Of a stretch of DNA of 64,000 bases, positions 42,586-51,458 are shown in pieces (position 1 is the stretch's first letter; every line of letters begins with the position of its first letter). A program made the translations under genes and the position numbers. The notes beneath the pieces were generated by a model. It searched no databases and was not told the origin of the DNA. It worked only from the letters and a program-made list of their open reading frames with translations. This DNA is from JBBDWJ01 sp963824095 (GTDB taxonomy: Bacteria; Acidobacteriota; Terriglobia; Bryobacterales; UBA6623). The stretch spans positions 1,550,001 to 1,614,000 of the forward strand of contig CAWGNS010000008.1 of assembly GCA_963824095.1 (NCBI GenBank), given 5' to 3'.

Positions 42586-42624
42586 TGCAGCGGCGCAGCC
42601 GGCTCGCGGGGGCGGAATTTGAGG

Positions 42625-42630
42625 TACAAT
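42625..42630 (+). promoter_or_regulatory. -10-like TACAAT 10 nt before the acyl-CoA ligase
   Basis: TACAAT is followed by 10 nt, including GGGCGG, and the ATG at 42641. The leader, if any, would be only a few bases long. Confidence 0.45.
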
Positions 42631-42640
42631 CCCGGGCGGT

Positions 42641-44257
42641 ATGGAGAGCTACGCCGCCGGTCCGCCCCTTCCTCTCATCGAACAGACCCTTCACGAAGCC
42701 TTCGAGGCGACCGTTTCGCGCGTTCCTGAGCGCGACGCAATCGTTTCGTGCCACCAGGGCCTGCGGCTGACCTACGGCGAGCTGCGCGAGCGGGCGTATC
42801 AAACGGCGGCGGGACTGTGGGGACTCGGCGTCCGGCCTGGCGACCGCGTCGGTATGTGGGCTTCGAGCTGTGTCGAGTGGGTGTATCTTCAGATCGCCAC
42901 TTCGCGCATCGGCGCGGTTCTGGTCAACGTCAACCCCGCCTATCGCGCCCACGACCTGCGCTACATCCTCGAAAAGTCGCGCATGAAGGTGTTGTTCCTG
43001 CACGAGAGCGACGCGCGCGCGAACTACGCGGAGATTCTGGCCGAGGCGCGCCAAGGCGCCGCGGTCGCGCTGACCCACGCGATTCTGCTGGGCAGCGATT
43101 CGTGGGAGCGGATGATCGCCGCCGGACAGCCCCCCGCGCCCCCGCCCGGCGACCGCAACGACGTCGTCAACATCCAATACACCTCGGGCACCACCGGCAA
43201 GCCCAAGGGCGTGCTACTGACGCACCGCAATCTGGTCAACAACGCCTACCTGGTGGGGCGCTGCCTGAAATGGACCGAAGCGGATTCCTTGTGCCTGCCA
43301 GTCCCGCTCTACCACTGCTTCGGTTGCGTGATGGGCTCGCTGCAGTGCCTGGTGTTCGGGGCAAAGCTGGTGCTGCCGGCCCCGCAGTTCGACGCTCTGG
43401 CGACGCTGCGGGCGATCCACGAGGAAAGGTGCAGCACGATTTACGGCGTGCCCACGATGTTCATCGCAGAGCTCAACCACCCGGAGTTCTCGCGCCACGA
43501 CATGAGCTCGCTGCGAACCGGTATCATGGCCGGCGCGCCGTGTCCGATCGAGCTGATGAAACGTGTCGTCGGGGAGATGCATTGCCGCGAAATGACCATT
43601 GCCTACGGGCAGACGGAAAGCTCTCCCGTCATCACGCAATCCTCGACCGTTGACAGCCTCGATCTGCGCGTCTCGACGGTAGGGCGTGCGATGCCCTGCA
43701 CCGAGGTCCGCATCGCCGACCCATTGACCAACCAGACAGTCGAAGCCGGCCAGCAAGGCGAGCTCTGCGCGCGCGGCTACCTCGTGATGAAGGGATACGA
43801 CGGAGACAGCGAACAAACCGCCAAGACCATCGATACCGAAGGCTGGCTGCACACCGGCGACCTGGCGACGATGCGCGACGACGGCTGCTTCCGCATCACC
43901 GGGCGCGCCAAGGAGATGATCATCCGCGGCGGGGAGAACATTTCGCCGCGCGAGATCGAGGAGTTCCTGCACGCGCACCCTAAGGTCGCCGACGTCTACG
44001 TGGTCGGCCTGCCCGACGAGCGGCTCGGCGAGCGGGTCCTGGCGTGGATTCGTCTCCACTCCGGCGAGCAGGCCAGCGAGGAAGAGATGCGCGCCTTCTG
44101 CCGCGGCAAGATCGCCCATTTCAAGATTCCCGAATACGTTCGCTTCGTCGAAGAGTTTCCGATGACGGTCACCGGCAAGGTACAGAAGTTCATCATTCGC
44201 CAAAAAGAAGTGGAGCTGCGCGGGCTGCAGCGGGCCGCGGGCATCGAAACGGCCTAA
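42641..44257 (+). CDS. AMP-binding fatty-acyl-CoA ligase
   Basis: The 538-residue enzyme activates a carboxylic acid with ATP and joins it to CoA. It has the P-loop YTSGTTGKPKG, PLYHCFGCVMG, the adenine motif AYGQTESSP, the TGDLATM aspartate, RITGRAKEMIIRGGENI, and the C-terminal lysine in VTGKVQKF. Length and motifs match medium/long-chain fatty acid ligases. The next gene lies 140 nt downstream with its own ribosome binding site. Confidence 0.93.
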   Translation: MESYAAGPPLPLIEQTLHEAFEATVSRVPERDAIVSCHQGLRLTYGELRERAYQTAAGLWGLGVRPGDRVGMWASSCVEWVYLQIATSRIGAVLVNVNPAYRAHDLRYILEKSRMKVLFLHESDARANYAEILAEARQGAAVALTHAILLGSDSWERMIAAGQPPAPPPGDRNDVVNIQYTSGTTGKPKGVLLTHRNLVNNAYLVGRCLKWTEADSLCLPVPLYHCFGCVMGSLQCLVFGAKLVLPAPQFDALATLRAIHEERCSTIYGVPTMFIAELNHPEFSRHDMSSLRTGIMAGAPCPIELMKRVVGEMHCREMTIAYGQTESSPVITQSSTVDSLDLRVSTVGRAMPCTEVRIADPLTNQTVEAGQQGELCARGYLVMKGYDGDSEQTAKTIDTEGWLHTGDLATMRDDGCFRITGRAKEMIIRGGENISPREIEEFLHAHPKVADVYVVGLPDERLGERVLAWIRLHSGEQASEEEMRAFCRGKIAHFKIPEYVRFVEEFPMTVTGKVQKFIIRQKEVELRGLQRAAGIETA

Positions 44258-44397
44258 GCTGCGCCACGGGAGCGGCGCCGGGTAGCGCACCACAAGCGGT
44301 TTTCCGGCCCGCGGCCACTCGCGCTGCCGCGGCGGGGAACTTTTCGCCGCCCGGCTTCGTACTCTGGGTGCGCGGAACCGCCGCGAGGAGGCCGCCG

Positions 44398-45246
44398 GTG
44401 GCCCGGCTGGCGCTGCTGTTCGTTCTGGGATTGGGCTGGCCCCCGGCCTCGCTGACCGCATCCGGCCCCGACGCGGCGGAAATCATGGCCCGCGTGGCCG
44501 CGAATCAGGATCGTGCCATCGAGCAGCGCAAAGAGTTCGTGTATCACGAGAAGGCCCGCGTTCGCCTGCTGAAGACCAACGGCAAGCTGCTCTGCGACGA
44601 AACTCGTGAATACGACGTCACGCCGACCCCCACCGGCGTCGAATCGACCCTGACCCGGCGCTACGGAACGCGCCGCAAGACCGGTCGTTTCGAGTCGTTT
44701 CGGCTGCCCGATGAGAAGGACTCCGAAGGGCTCGACCCCGAGCTCGTCGACAGCTTCCACGAGGACCTCACCGCGCAGGGCGGCGGTCGGGACGGGTTCT
44801 CGCCCAACTTCTTTCCGCTGACCAGCGAAGAACAAAAATACTATCGCTTCACGCTCGACGGCGAGGAAACACAGCGCGGGAGACCCGTTTACCGCATTCG
44901 TTTCGAGCCGGAATCCGACCCCGACCGCGGCGGGAGGATCTGGAAGGGAGAGGTGCTGGTCGACAAAGACGAGTTTCAGCCGGTCTTTGTGGCGACCAAG
45001 CTGGCGTTGAGACTACCGCTGGCCATACGGGTCGTTTTCGGCATCAACATCCGCCAGATCGGGTTCAGCATCACCTACGACCGTTTCGGCGAGAACGTCT
45101 GGTTCCCGGTTTCCTACGGCGGCGAGTTCTATCTCAAGCTGTTTCACTTTTACAGGCGCACGGTCATTGTTTCGATGGTGAACGAGAACTTCCAGCGCGC
45201 TTCGGTCGCTAGCGATGTTCATTTTGAGCAGCCGGTGGAGCCGTAG
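44398..45246 (+). CDS. Exported protein of unknown function
   Basis: GTG at 44398 is used because AGGAGG lies 6 nt upstream; this gives 282 residues with a signal peptide (LALLFVLGLGWPPASLTASG). The mature part starts with a helical segment (IMARVAANQDRAIEQRKEF) and continues with antiparallel beta strands, for example YRFTLDGEETQRGRPVYRI and GRIWKGEVLVDKDEFQPV, a layout similar to LolA/LolB or outer-membrane lipoprotein-sorting folds. The similarity is only by pattern. A longer frame upstream overlaps the ligase gene and is not credible. Confidence 0.72.
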   Translation: MARLALLFVLGLGWPPASLTASGPDAAEIMARVAANQDRAIEQRKEFVYHEKARVRLLKTNGKLLCDETREYDVTPTPTGVESTLTRRYGTRRKTGRFESFRLPDEKDSEGLDPELVDSFHEDLTAQGGGRDGFSPNFFPLTSEEQKYYRFTLDGEETQRGRPVYRIRFEPESDPDRGGRIWKGEVLVDKDEFQPVFVATKLALRLPLAIRVVFGINIRQIGFSITYDRFGENVWFPVSYGGEFYLKLFHFYRRTVIVSMVNENFQRASVASDVHFEQPVEP

Positions 45247-45328
45247 CAACGGCGGTTTTGCCCGCGGCTTGAATCGGCCTGGCTTGGGGTGTTGGTGACT
45301 GCGCCTGCAGTGCCTTTGGGGCTTGCTT

Positions 45329-45360
45329 TTTGGGCAAGCCGGAGGCCCGCCCCACTTGGC
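45329..45360 (+). repeat. Dispersed repeat R3, diverged copy
   Basis: TTTGGGCAAGCCGGAGGCCC and CGCCCCACTTGG match the R3 palindrome with three changes. Confidence 0.55.
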
Positions 45361-45388
45361 CCGGGCTAGACTGCTTGGGCCACTGGGC

Positions 45389-45394
45389 TAGCAT
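45389..45394 (+). promoter_or_regulatory. -10-like TAGCAT 8 nt before DUF2103 gene
   Basis: TAGCAT ends 8 nt before the ATG at 45403. The intervening AGAGCTAG is not a usable ribosome binding site at that distance. Confidence 0.35.
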
Positions 45395-45402
45395 AGAGCT
45401 AG

Positions 45403-45699
45403 ATGCGGCTTCGCGCGGCTAAGGACCGGTTGAAGGTCGAGCACTCCATCATCGGAGGTCTGCGCGAGGTTCTCGAAGACTTGCTGGTCCAGAATCCGGC
45501 GATTCAGTCCATCATCCCCGGCCGGATCCGCCCCGTGCGCGACGCCAAGGGCCCGGTCCGGATTCACATCACGACACCGACGCAGACGGGCTGGAAAGGG
45601 ATCGCGCTCGCCAGCGGCGCCCGCCAGGAGCTATTCTTCAATACGCGTCTGACCAAGGAAGAAATGACGAAGGCGCTGGCACTGGTCCTGAATGGCTGA
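45403..45699 (+). CDS. DUF2103 family protein
   Basis: The 98-residue protein matches DUF2103, described only as a predicted metal-binding family: VEHSIIGGLREVLEDLL, IQSIIPGRIRPV, and VRIHITTPTQTGWKGIALA. His residues in VEHS and RIHI are candidate ligands. It is cytosolic and stands alone, convergent with mmsA, whose stop is 50 nt away. The function is unknown. Confidence 0.78.
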   Translation: MRLRAAKDRLKVEHSIIGGLREVLEDLLVQNPAIQSIIPGRIRPVRDAKGPVRIHITTPTQTGWKGIALASGARQELFFNTRLTKEEMTKALALVLNG

Positions 45700-45749
45700 G
45701 CGTCGCGCCGCGGGTTCGCACAAACAACGCGCGAACGCAGGGTTGACCC

Positions 45750-47228
45750 TTAGAACTTCCTCGACCAGGCGTCGGGCCAGCGCTCCACCACGACCTTGGT
45801 CTGCGTGTAGAACTCGACGGCATGACGTCCCTGGGCGTGCAGGTCGCCGAAGAAGCTTTCCTTCCAGCCGCTGAATGGGAAATACGCCATCGGCGCGGCG
45901 ACTCCGACGTTGATGCCGACGTTGCCCACTTCGGCCTCATAGCGGAACTTGCGCGCACTCGCTCCGCTCGAAGTGAACAGGCAGGCCATGTTGCCGTAGG
46001 CGCTACGGTTCACCAGGGCGATGGCATCGTCGATGGTCTGCGCCGGCACGACGCTCAACACCGGCCCGAAGATCTCGGTGCGAACGATTTCGCCTTGGGC
46101 CGGAACGTCGGTCAACAATGTCGGCCGGACGAAATTCCCCTTTTCCAGGCCTGGGATCACGGCGCCGCGGCCATCGACAACGGCCCGCGCTCCCTCGTCG
46201 ACGCCTTTCTGGATCCAGCCCTCGATGCGGCTCTTGCTTTGCGGCGAGATCACCGGCCCCATCTCGACACCGTCGTCGAGCCCAAACCCGACCGTGCGCG
46301 TCGACGCAATGTCAACCATGGCGTTGACGAAGGTCTTGTTGGCGTCGCCGACCGGAATCGCCACCGAGCTGGCCAGGCAGCGTTGCCCGGCGCAGCCGAA
46401 GGCGCTGTCGGCGGCGATGCGCGCGGTCATCTCGATGTCGGCGTCAGGCAGCACTACGATGGGGTTTTTGGCCCCGCCCTGGCACTGCACGCGCTTGCCG
46501 TTTTGCGACGCCCGCTCGTAGATGTGGCGAGCGACCGCCGTCGAGCCGACAAAGCTCACCGCACGGATCACCGGATGATCGAGAATCGCATCCACGGTCT
46601 CGCGCCCGCCGTTGACCAGGTTTACGACGCCGTCGGGGAACTTGGCCTCCTCGATCAGTTCGGCGATCTTCTTCATCGTCAAGGGAACGCGCTCGGAAGG
46701 CTTCACGACGCAGGTGTTGCCGCAGGCGACCGCGTAGGGCAGAAACCACATCGGAATCATCGCCGGGAAGTTGAACGGCGCAACGATCGCCACCACGCCC
46801 ACCGGCTGGCGGATCATCAGCTCGTCCATGCCGCGTGCGATGTCTTCGGAGTTGTAGCCCTGCATCAGGATGGGGATGCCGGCGGCGACCTCGACGTTTT
46901 CGATGGCGCGCTGCAGCTCGCCCTTGGATTCGGCGAGGGTCTTGCCGCATTCGAGGGTGATGGTCTGCGCCAGATCGGCAAAGTTTCGCTCCATGAGCGT
47001 CTTGAGCCGGAACAGCGGCTGAATGCGGTCGCCGGCGGGCGTGCGCCGCCAGTCCTGAAAAGCGCGAGCGGCGACGGTGGCGGCTCGATCGACCTCCGCG
47101 GCGGACGAAAGCGGCGTGCGGGCGAGAATCTCGCCGGTCGCCGGATTCACGACATCGAGCCAATCCGGTGCGTCGGGCCGGTGGAATACGCCGTCGATGA
47201 GGTTCGGAAGCTCTTGGATATTTGCCAT
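45750..47228 (-). CDS. mmsA: CoA-acylating methylmalonate-semialdehyde dehydrogenase
   Basis: The enzyme oxidises methylmalonate or malonate semialdehyde to propionyl-CoA or acetyl-CoA with NAD, in valine and inositol breakdown. The 492-residue protein has VVNPATGEILARTPLSS near the start, APFNFPAMIPMWFLPYAVA, SFVGSTAVARHIYERAS for NAD, the catalytic Cys in FGCAGQRCLASSVAIPVG, and EIFGPVLSV. FSGWKESFFGDLHAQG near the end is diagnostic for MmsA. ATG at 47228 is used; the upstream extension is unlikely. The product links to the methylmalonyl-CoA mutase encoded at 33.6 kb. Confidence 0.93.
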   Translation of the reverse strand: MANIQELPNLIDGVFHRPDAPDWLDVVNPATGEILARTPLSSAAEVDRAATVAARAFQDWRRTPAGDRIQPLFRLKTLMERNFADLAQTITLECGKTLAESKGELQRAIENVEVAAGIPILMQGYNSEDIARGMDELMIRQPVGVVAIVAPFNFPAMIPMWFLPYAVACGNTCVVKPSERVPLTMKKIAELIEEAKFPDGVVNLVNGGRETVDAILDHPVIRAVSFVGSTAVARHIYERASQNGKRVQCQGGAKNPIVVLPDADIEMTARIAADSAFGCAGQRCLASSVAIPVGDANKTFVNAMVDIASTRTVGFGLDDGVEMGPVISPQSKSRIEGWIQKGVDEGARAVVDGRGAVIPGLEKGNFVRPTLLTDVPAQGEIVRTEIFGPVLSVVPAQTIDDAIALVNRSAYGNMACLFTSSGASARKFRYEAEVGNVGINVGVAAPMAYFPFSGWKESFFGDLHAQGRHAVEFYTQTKVVVERWPDAWSRKF

Positions 47229-47339
47229 GCGCGTCTCAGCCAATCTTACCCGTCCCGAAGCCGTGCCGCAAAACCCGGCAGACTCCGCAGGATGTCGGGA
47301 CTGGAACACCATTCACGCGCGGCCGGTTCCCTCGGGGAG

Positions 47340-47345
47340 TACAAT
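47340..47345 (+). promoter_or_regulatory. -10-like TACAAT placed for a leaderless transcript
   Basis: TACAAT is followed by 7 nt (CGCAGAT) and the ATG at 47353. Confidence 0.6.
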
Positions 47346-47352
47346 CGCAGAT

Positions 47353-47625
47353 ATGGGCTGTCCATTCCCCGATTGCGCAAATTCCGAAGCCAAAATCGCG
47401 GTCCGCTATGGCGCGCGCGAGATCGAGTGCCCCTCGTGCGGCACCTTCAAGATGTCGGATAAGCTGTTCGACTCCGCGGTGGGGATCTTCACCCGGCAGC
47501 AGGACCTGCTCGGCGGTCTACGCGAGTTCATTCAGGCGCGGAACCAGGAAGGTAAGGTTCCCATGCTGACCGACGAGAACTGGTCGCTGCTGGCGGCCGA
47601 ACAGAAACTCGCCGGACCCGCCTGA
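47353..47625 (+). CDS. Small zinc-ribbon-like protein
   Basis: The 90-residue protein has four cysteines spaced C3-x4-C8 and C26-x2-C29 (MGCPFPDC and ECPSCGTF), a likely zinc ribbon, followed by a helical tail (FTRQQDLLGGLREFIQAR). Such small proteins often bind nucleic acid or other proteins; no role can be given. The start is fixed by the -10-like TACAAT 7 nt upstream and by the first cysteine pair. It lies between divergent mmsA and the convergent hydrolase gene. Confidence 0.68.
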   Translation: MGCPFPDCANSEAKIAVRYGAREIECPSCGTFKMSDKLFDSAVGIFTRQQDLLGGLREFIQARNQEGKVPMLTDENWSLLAAEQKLAGPA

Positions 47626-47641
47626 TCGCGGCCCGGCTGGC

Positions 47642-49744
47642 TTAACCCGACAGCCAGCTCATGATCGCCTCCCGCTTCTTGCGAGCGGCAAGCTCGGTGT
47701 GGAGGGTGAAATTGTCGGTGGCTTCGAGCTTCTCGTAGACCTGATTGACCCAGTCGAGCTCTTCGCGGGCCGGCACGGGCGCAACGCTTTGCCGCTGTGA
47801 GTCCTGCGGATTGACCACCAGCACGCGGCGCGGCGCCACCGCCGCATAGAGATCGCGCACGTCGTAGGCTCCCAGCACCCCCGGTAAAAAGCTGCTGAAA
47901 GGCTGCTTGGGCATGGGGTCTTCGAGCAGCGAGCGATACGAAAGCAAACCGTCGACGGTAATGAGCTGGGTGATGCGCGGCTCGAGGACGGCGGCGTGGG
48001 CAGCAACCAACGCGCCGGCTCCCACGCCGACCACCAGCCATTCGCGGTTCCGCAAGCGCTTGGGCGCCGCGGCCAGGACGTCTTTGACGCGCTGCCCCAG
48101 CAGCGGCCGGCCGATCTCCAAGGCGCGGTAGGCGAAAAAATCGTCCCAGTCGAAACCGGCATTGAGATCTTGGAGCTGCGGAGCCGTCTCGCCCCAACCG
48201 CGCACGTCGATCGCCACCACCTGATAGCCTGAGGCAACGATCGGGTCGATGACCTCGCGGCGCACCTGCGGATCGTTCATTCCCTGCTCGGCGATGACCA
48301 GCGCCTCGCCGACCGCGAACGCACCCACCTCGAACACGCGGTCAGGGATCAGGATGCCGACTTCGGGGCGAAACTCGCCGACCCGTGTGATTTCGTGGAC
48401 GTGGTGGGCAACCTGGCTTCGGTAAATGTCCAGGTCCGCCGGCACCCGCGGCGGGGGCGCGATCTGCCGGGCATAGGCCTGGTTCCAGGTCGTCACCGTG
48501 GCCGCGCCGGGAGTATCGGCAACCTGCCCGGTGTTGGTGCAGCGCAGCTCCTGAGCGGAAAGAATCTTGGCCGGAGCCTCGCGCACCGTGCGGCTCTTGT
48601 CGGTGAGCCAGCGCAGCAGCCAGTCAATGGCGCCTTCGCGCAACTGCTGGTTGATGCCGTGCTTGTCGTTGGTCTCGGCAAAGCGCAGCTTGCCGGCCGC
48701 GTCCAGCAGCGAGTAGGCCCCGAGCACGGCTTGGAAGGTGCTGCGCGCGGCGTCGATGGGGATAAAGTCCTGCGTGGGAGCGCCGATCATCAGGGGGCGG
48801 GGCGCAAACGCCGCCAGCAGCTCGGGATGATCGATGCCGTAGCGTAGCGTGCCGTAGAGAATCTGCTCGGGGTCGGCGATGCGCAGCGCTTCGGTTTTGG
48901 CGCGAAACGTCGCCACGGCCGACACGGGGATGGCGACCTTGATACGCGGCTCGAAGCCGGCGAACTGCAGCGTCTCCATGCCTCCGCCCGAGCTGCCCGC
49001 CATCGCGATGCGCTCGCTGTCGACGTCGGGGCGGGTTTCGAGATAGTCGATGGCGCGGCTGGCGTCCCAGATGCGGTATTGCATCAGGTTGAGGCCCAGC
49101 AGGTAGCACTGCTGGCCCAGCACAGCGTGCTCGGCGGTGTCGGAACCGGCTAGCGATGCCTGCGACGCGGGATCCCACAGCTGCAGCCGCTCGCCCTGCC
49201 CGATGGGGTCCCAGATCAGCACCACCAAACCGTGCCGCGCTCCGAGAATGCCGAAGCGCTGGTAGGGCTCGTAGGCTTTGCCTTCGGCGGCATGGCCTGG
49301 TGGAAACAGAATCGCCGGCAGCCGTCCCGCGACGGTCTTCGGCCGGTAGAGGTTGGCGGTGACGAAGAATTTCGGCCGGCTCTCGAACACGATGCGCTCG
49401 ATCACGTAGTCGTCCTGCGCGATCGAGCCGAGGCTCTTGGCGTTCAGCTCGGTTCGCTCGGCCGGCAGTGGGCCCCACATCTCGGCGAGCCGGGAGCGCA
49501 CGGTGTCACCTAGCCCTGCGAGGTCCTCGGGCGTGTGCAGGGCCTGAAACCGTGCCACGCGCCGCTCATCGAGCAGGCGGATGTATTCGAGCGTGTAGTC
49601 CCACAGCATGTGACCCATGCCGCTGGCGCGGGCCGGAGCAGCGGCGGGCGGGGCGGCGGCGGCGCCGGCGGCGGGCGAGGCAGACAGCCAGCGTGCGCCG
49701 ACAAGGCCGGCAGCGAATGCTCGTCGTGTGATTGGGAAGTCCAA
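47642..49744 (-). CDS. Large exported alpha/beta hydrolase (acetyl xylan esterase-like)
   Basis: The 700-residue protein has a Tat-like leader (RRAFAAGLVGARWLS). The first half has an alpha/beta-hydrolase fold with ILFPPGHAAEG, VLIWDPIGQGER, the nucleophile elbow MAGSSGGGMETL, FAPRPLMIGAPTQD with an Asp, and a His in NDKHGINQQ. The second half looks like another hydrolase-type domain (QVVAIDVRGWGE and VVGVGAGALVAAHAA, which lacks the serine nucleophile). Substrate is probably an acylated polysaccharide or similar ester; this is a guess. The start is TTG, with no clear ribosome binding site. Confidence 0.82.
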   Translation of the reverse strand: MDFPITRRAFAAGLVGARWLSASPAAGAAAAPPAAAPARASGMGHMLWDYTLEYIRLLDERRVARFQALHTPEDLAGLGDTVRSRLAEMWGPLPAERTELNAKSLGSIAQDDYVIERIVFESRPKFFVTANLYRPKTVAGRLPAILFPPGHAAEGKAYEPYQRFGILGARHGLVVLIWDPIGQGERLQLWDPASQASLAGSDTAEHAVLGQQCYLLGLNLMQYRIWDASRAIDYLETRPDVDSERIAMAGSSGGGMETLQFAGFEPRIKVAIPVSAVATFRAKTEALRIADPEQILYGTLRYGIDHPELLAAFAPRPLMIGAPTQDFIPIDAARSTFQAVLGAYSLLDAAGKLRFAETNDKHGINQQLREGAIDWLLRWLTDKSRTVREAPAKILSAQELRCTNTGQVADTPGAATVTTWNQAYARQIAPPPRVPADLDIYRSQVAHHVHEITRVGEFRPEVGILIPDRVFEVGAFAVGEALVIAEQGMNDPQVRREVIDPIVASGYQVVAIDVRGWGETAPQLQDLNAGFDWDDFFAYRALEIGRPLLGQRVKDVLAAAPKRLRNREWLVVGVGAGALVAAHAAVLEPRITQLITVDGLLSYRSLLEDPMPKQPFSSFLPGVLGAYDVRDLYAAVAPRRVLVVNPQDSQRQSVAPVPAREELDWVNQVYEKLEATDNFTLHTELAARKKREAIMSWLSG

Positions 49745-50069
49745 AACGCGGCTGGCGGAGCTTTGTCCGGGTGACGGGATAGGATTTCGCCCTCATTCTA
49801 GCCGAATTGGGGGCTGTGGGTCCTACAGATGTCGGATCGGACCCAGGCGGTGGTTTGGCGGCTCGGAGCGGATGGCGGGTTGGGCTGGAGTGGGCAAGCC
49901 GCATCGCGATTCGTCGCGAGGTGTCATTCCTGAGCGAAGTGCCCTTCACGAAGGAGGTCTCTCCACCAACCTCCAAAGCCCCTGGCCGACGCAGTTGCCC
50001 GGCAGCCGCGGGTAGGCTACTCTAAACCCTCCCATCGAATCCGCTCCAAGCTGGGGAGTTGAGGCGCTT
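49745..50069. other. Intergenic region between divergent genes
   Basis: These 325 bases separate the hydrolase (minus) from the amidohydrolase operon (plus). I see no gene, repeat or clear promoter; a TAGAAT on the minus strand near 49800 is a possible -10 for the hydrolase. Confidence 0.4.
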
Positions 50070-51458
50070 TTGCAAGGAACTCCGGCCACCCGTTCCGCTT
50101 CACGGCCGCGCGTCGGCTGCCGTTGGAGTTTGCTCGCGCTCGCCTTGTGCTGGGTGGCAGCCTCGTCCGCTCGCGCCCAGGTGCCTCACCGGCCGCGATC
50201 ATTCGCCATCCAGGGAGCCCGGCTGGTTCCCGTATCCGGCCCCGAGATCGACAACGGCGTCATCGTTCTCGAAGATGGGCTGATCACCGCGATCGGCAGT
50301 GACGTCCAGATTCCGCCCGGCGCCTGGGTCATCGACGGACAGGGCCTGACGGTCTACCCCGGTTTGATCGACGCCATGAGCGGAGTCGGGCTTCCCGGGT
50401 CCTCCGGCGGGCGCCGCGGCGGACCCGGCAACCAGGCCGAAGCACCCGTCTCGGCCGGACCCGAAGACCGCCCGGCGACGACCACCTGGCGGATGGCGGC
50501 CGACATTTTCGATCCGGCCGCCGAGCGCATCCAGGCGTGGCGCGAAGCCGGTTTCACCTCGGCCGTCGTCGCTCCGCTGGATGGCATCTTCCCCGGCCAG
50601 GCCTCGGTGATGAACATGGCCGGCGAGCGGGCCAGCGAGATGGTGATCCAGCCGCAATCGGCCCTGGTGGTGAACATCGCTTACTCGGGTGGCTACCGCG
50701 GCTTTCCCAATTCACTGCTGGGCCATATTTCCTACGTCAAGCAGCTCTTCCTGGACGCCGAGCAATATCGCACGGCCTGGGCGGTCTACGGCGCCGACCC
50801 CCGCGGGCTTCCCCGCCCGGACTACGACCACACCCTGGAGCCGCTGCTGCTGGCGCTGGGGGAAGGGCGCCCCGTGCTCTACCCGGGCAATCTGGCCAAG
50901 GAAATCCTGCGCGCCCTCGACATTTCGGGAGAGAGCCACTTCCCGCTGATCGTTTACGGCGGCCAGCAGGGTTACGAAGTCGCCGCGGACCTCGCCCGGC
51001 GCAAGGTGCCGGTGCTAGTCGATCTTGATTGGCCCAAGAAGGAGCCCAACAGCGACCCCGAGGACGAAGACCCGTTGCGGGTGCTGCGGCTGCGCGATCG
51101 CGCCCCCGGCACGCCCGCCGCTTTCGAGAAAGCCGGGGTGAAGTTCGCCTTTTCCTCGGGCGGCGTCCGCGCGGCCAACCAGCTTCTGCCGAAGGTGCGC
51201 GCCGCCATCGACAAGGGCCTCTCCCCGCAAGCCGCGTTGCGCGCGCTGACCTTGAGCGCCGCCGAGATTTATGGCTTTGACAACCGGCTCGGCAGCCTCG
51301 ACACCGGCAAGATCGCCAACCTGCTGGTCACCGAGGGCGACCTGTTTGCCGAAAAGCCCAAGCTCAAGATGGTTTTCGTCGACGGCCGCAAGTACGAGAT
51401 GCGCGCGCCGGAGAAAGACGAACCGGAGGACGACGCCAAGCAAGGAGAGACGCCGTGA
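50070..51458 (+). CDS. Exported amidohydrolase-like protein lacking metal ligands (first of three)
   Basis: The 462-residue protein has a signal peptide (about 18-36, ending ARA) and the imidazolonepropionase-like fold: a beta-sandwich entry (FAIQGARLVPVSGPEI, VYPGLIDAMSGVG) and a C-terminal sandwich (GSLDTGKIANLLVTEG). The normal HxH after GLID is replaced by MSG, the later histidines are absent (VYGGQQGYEVAADL), and the usual SD is FSSGG. It is probably not a metal-dependent hydrolase. The start is TTG. It overlaps the next gene by 4 bases (GTGA). Confidence 0.82.
   Translation: MQGTPATRSASRPRVGCRWSLLALALCWVAASSARAQVPHRPRSFAIQGARLVPVSGPEIDNGVIVLEDGLITAIGSDVQIPPGAWVIDGQGLTVYPGLIDAMSGVGLPGSSGGRRGGPGNQAEAPVSAGPEDRPATTTWRMAADIFDPAAERIQAWREAGFTSAVVAPLDGIFPGQASVMNMAGERASEMVIQPQSALVVNIAYSGGYRGFPNSLLGHISYVKQLFLDAEQYRTAWAVYGADPRGLPRPDYDHTLEPLLLALGEGRPVLYPGNLAKEILRALDISGESHFPLIVYGGQQGYEVAADLARRKVPVLVDLDWPKKEPNSDPEDEDPLRVLRLRDRAPGTPAAFEKAGVKFAFSSGGVRAANQLLPKVRAAIDKGLSPQAALRALTLSAAEIYGFDNRLGSLDTGKIANLLVTEGDLFAEKPKLKMVFVDGRKYEMRAPEKDEPEDDAKQGETP

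Larger units (their letters stand above)
42182..42640. other. Intergenic region occupied by an R6 element
   Basis: No gene is supported. A 261-bp R6 element (42325-42585) with R5 copy c inside it fills most of the gap. TACAAT at 42625-42630 is probably the promoter of the following acyl-CoA ligase. Confidence 0.65.

Noticed and set aside
45822..47462. A 546-codon open frame on the plus strand
   Set aside because: It is antisense to mmsA, which has all catalytic motifs. The translation is rich in His, Arg and Ala without domain pattern.
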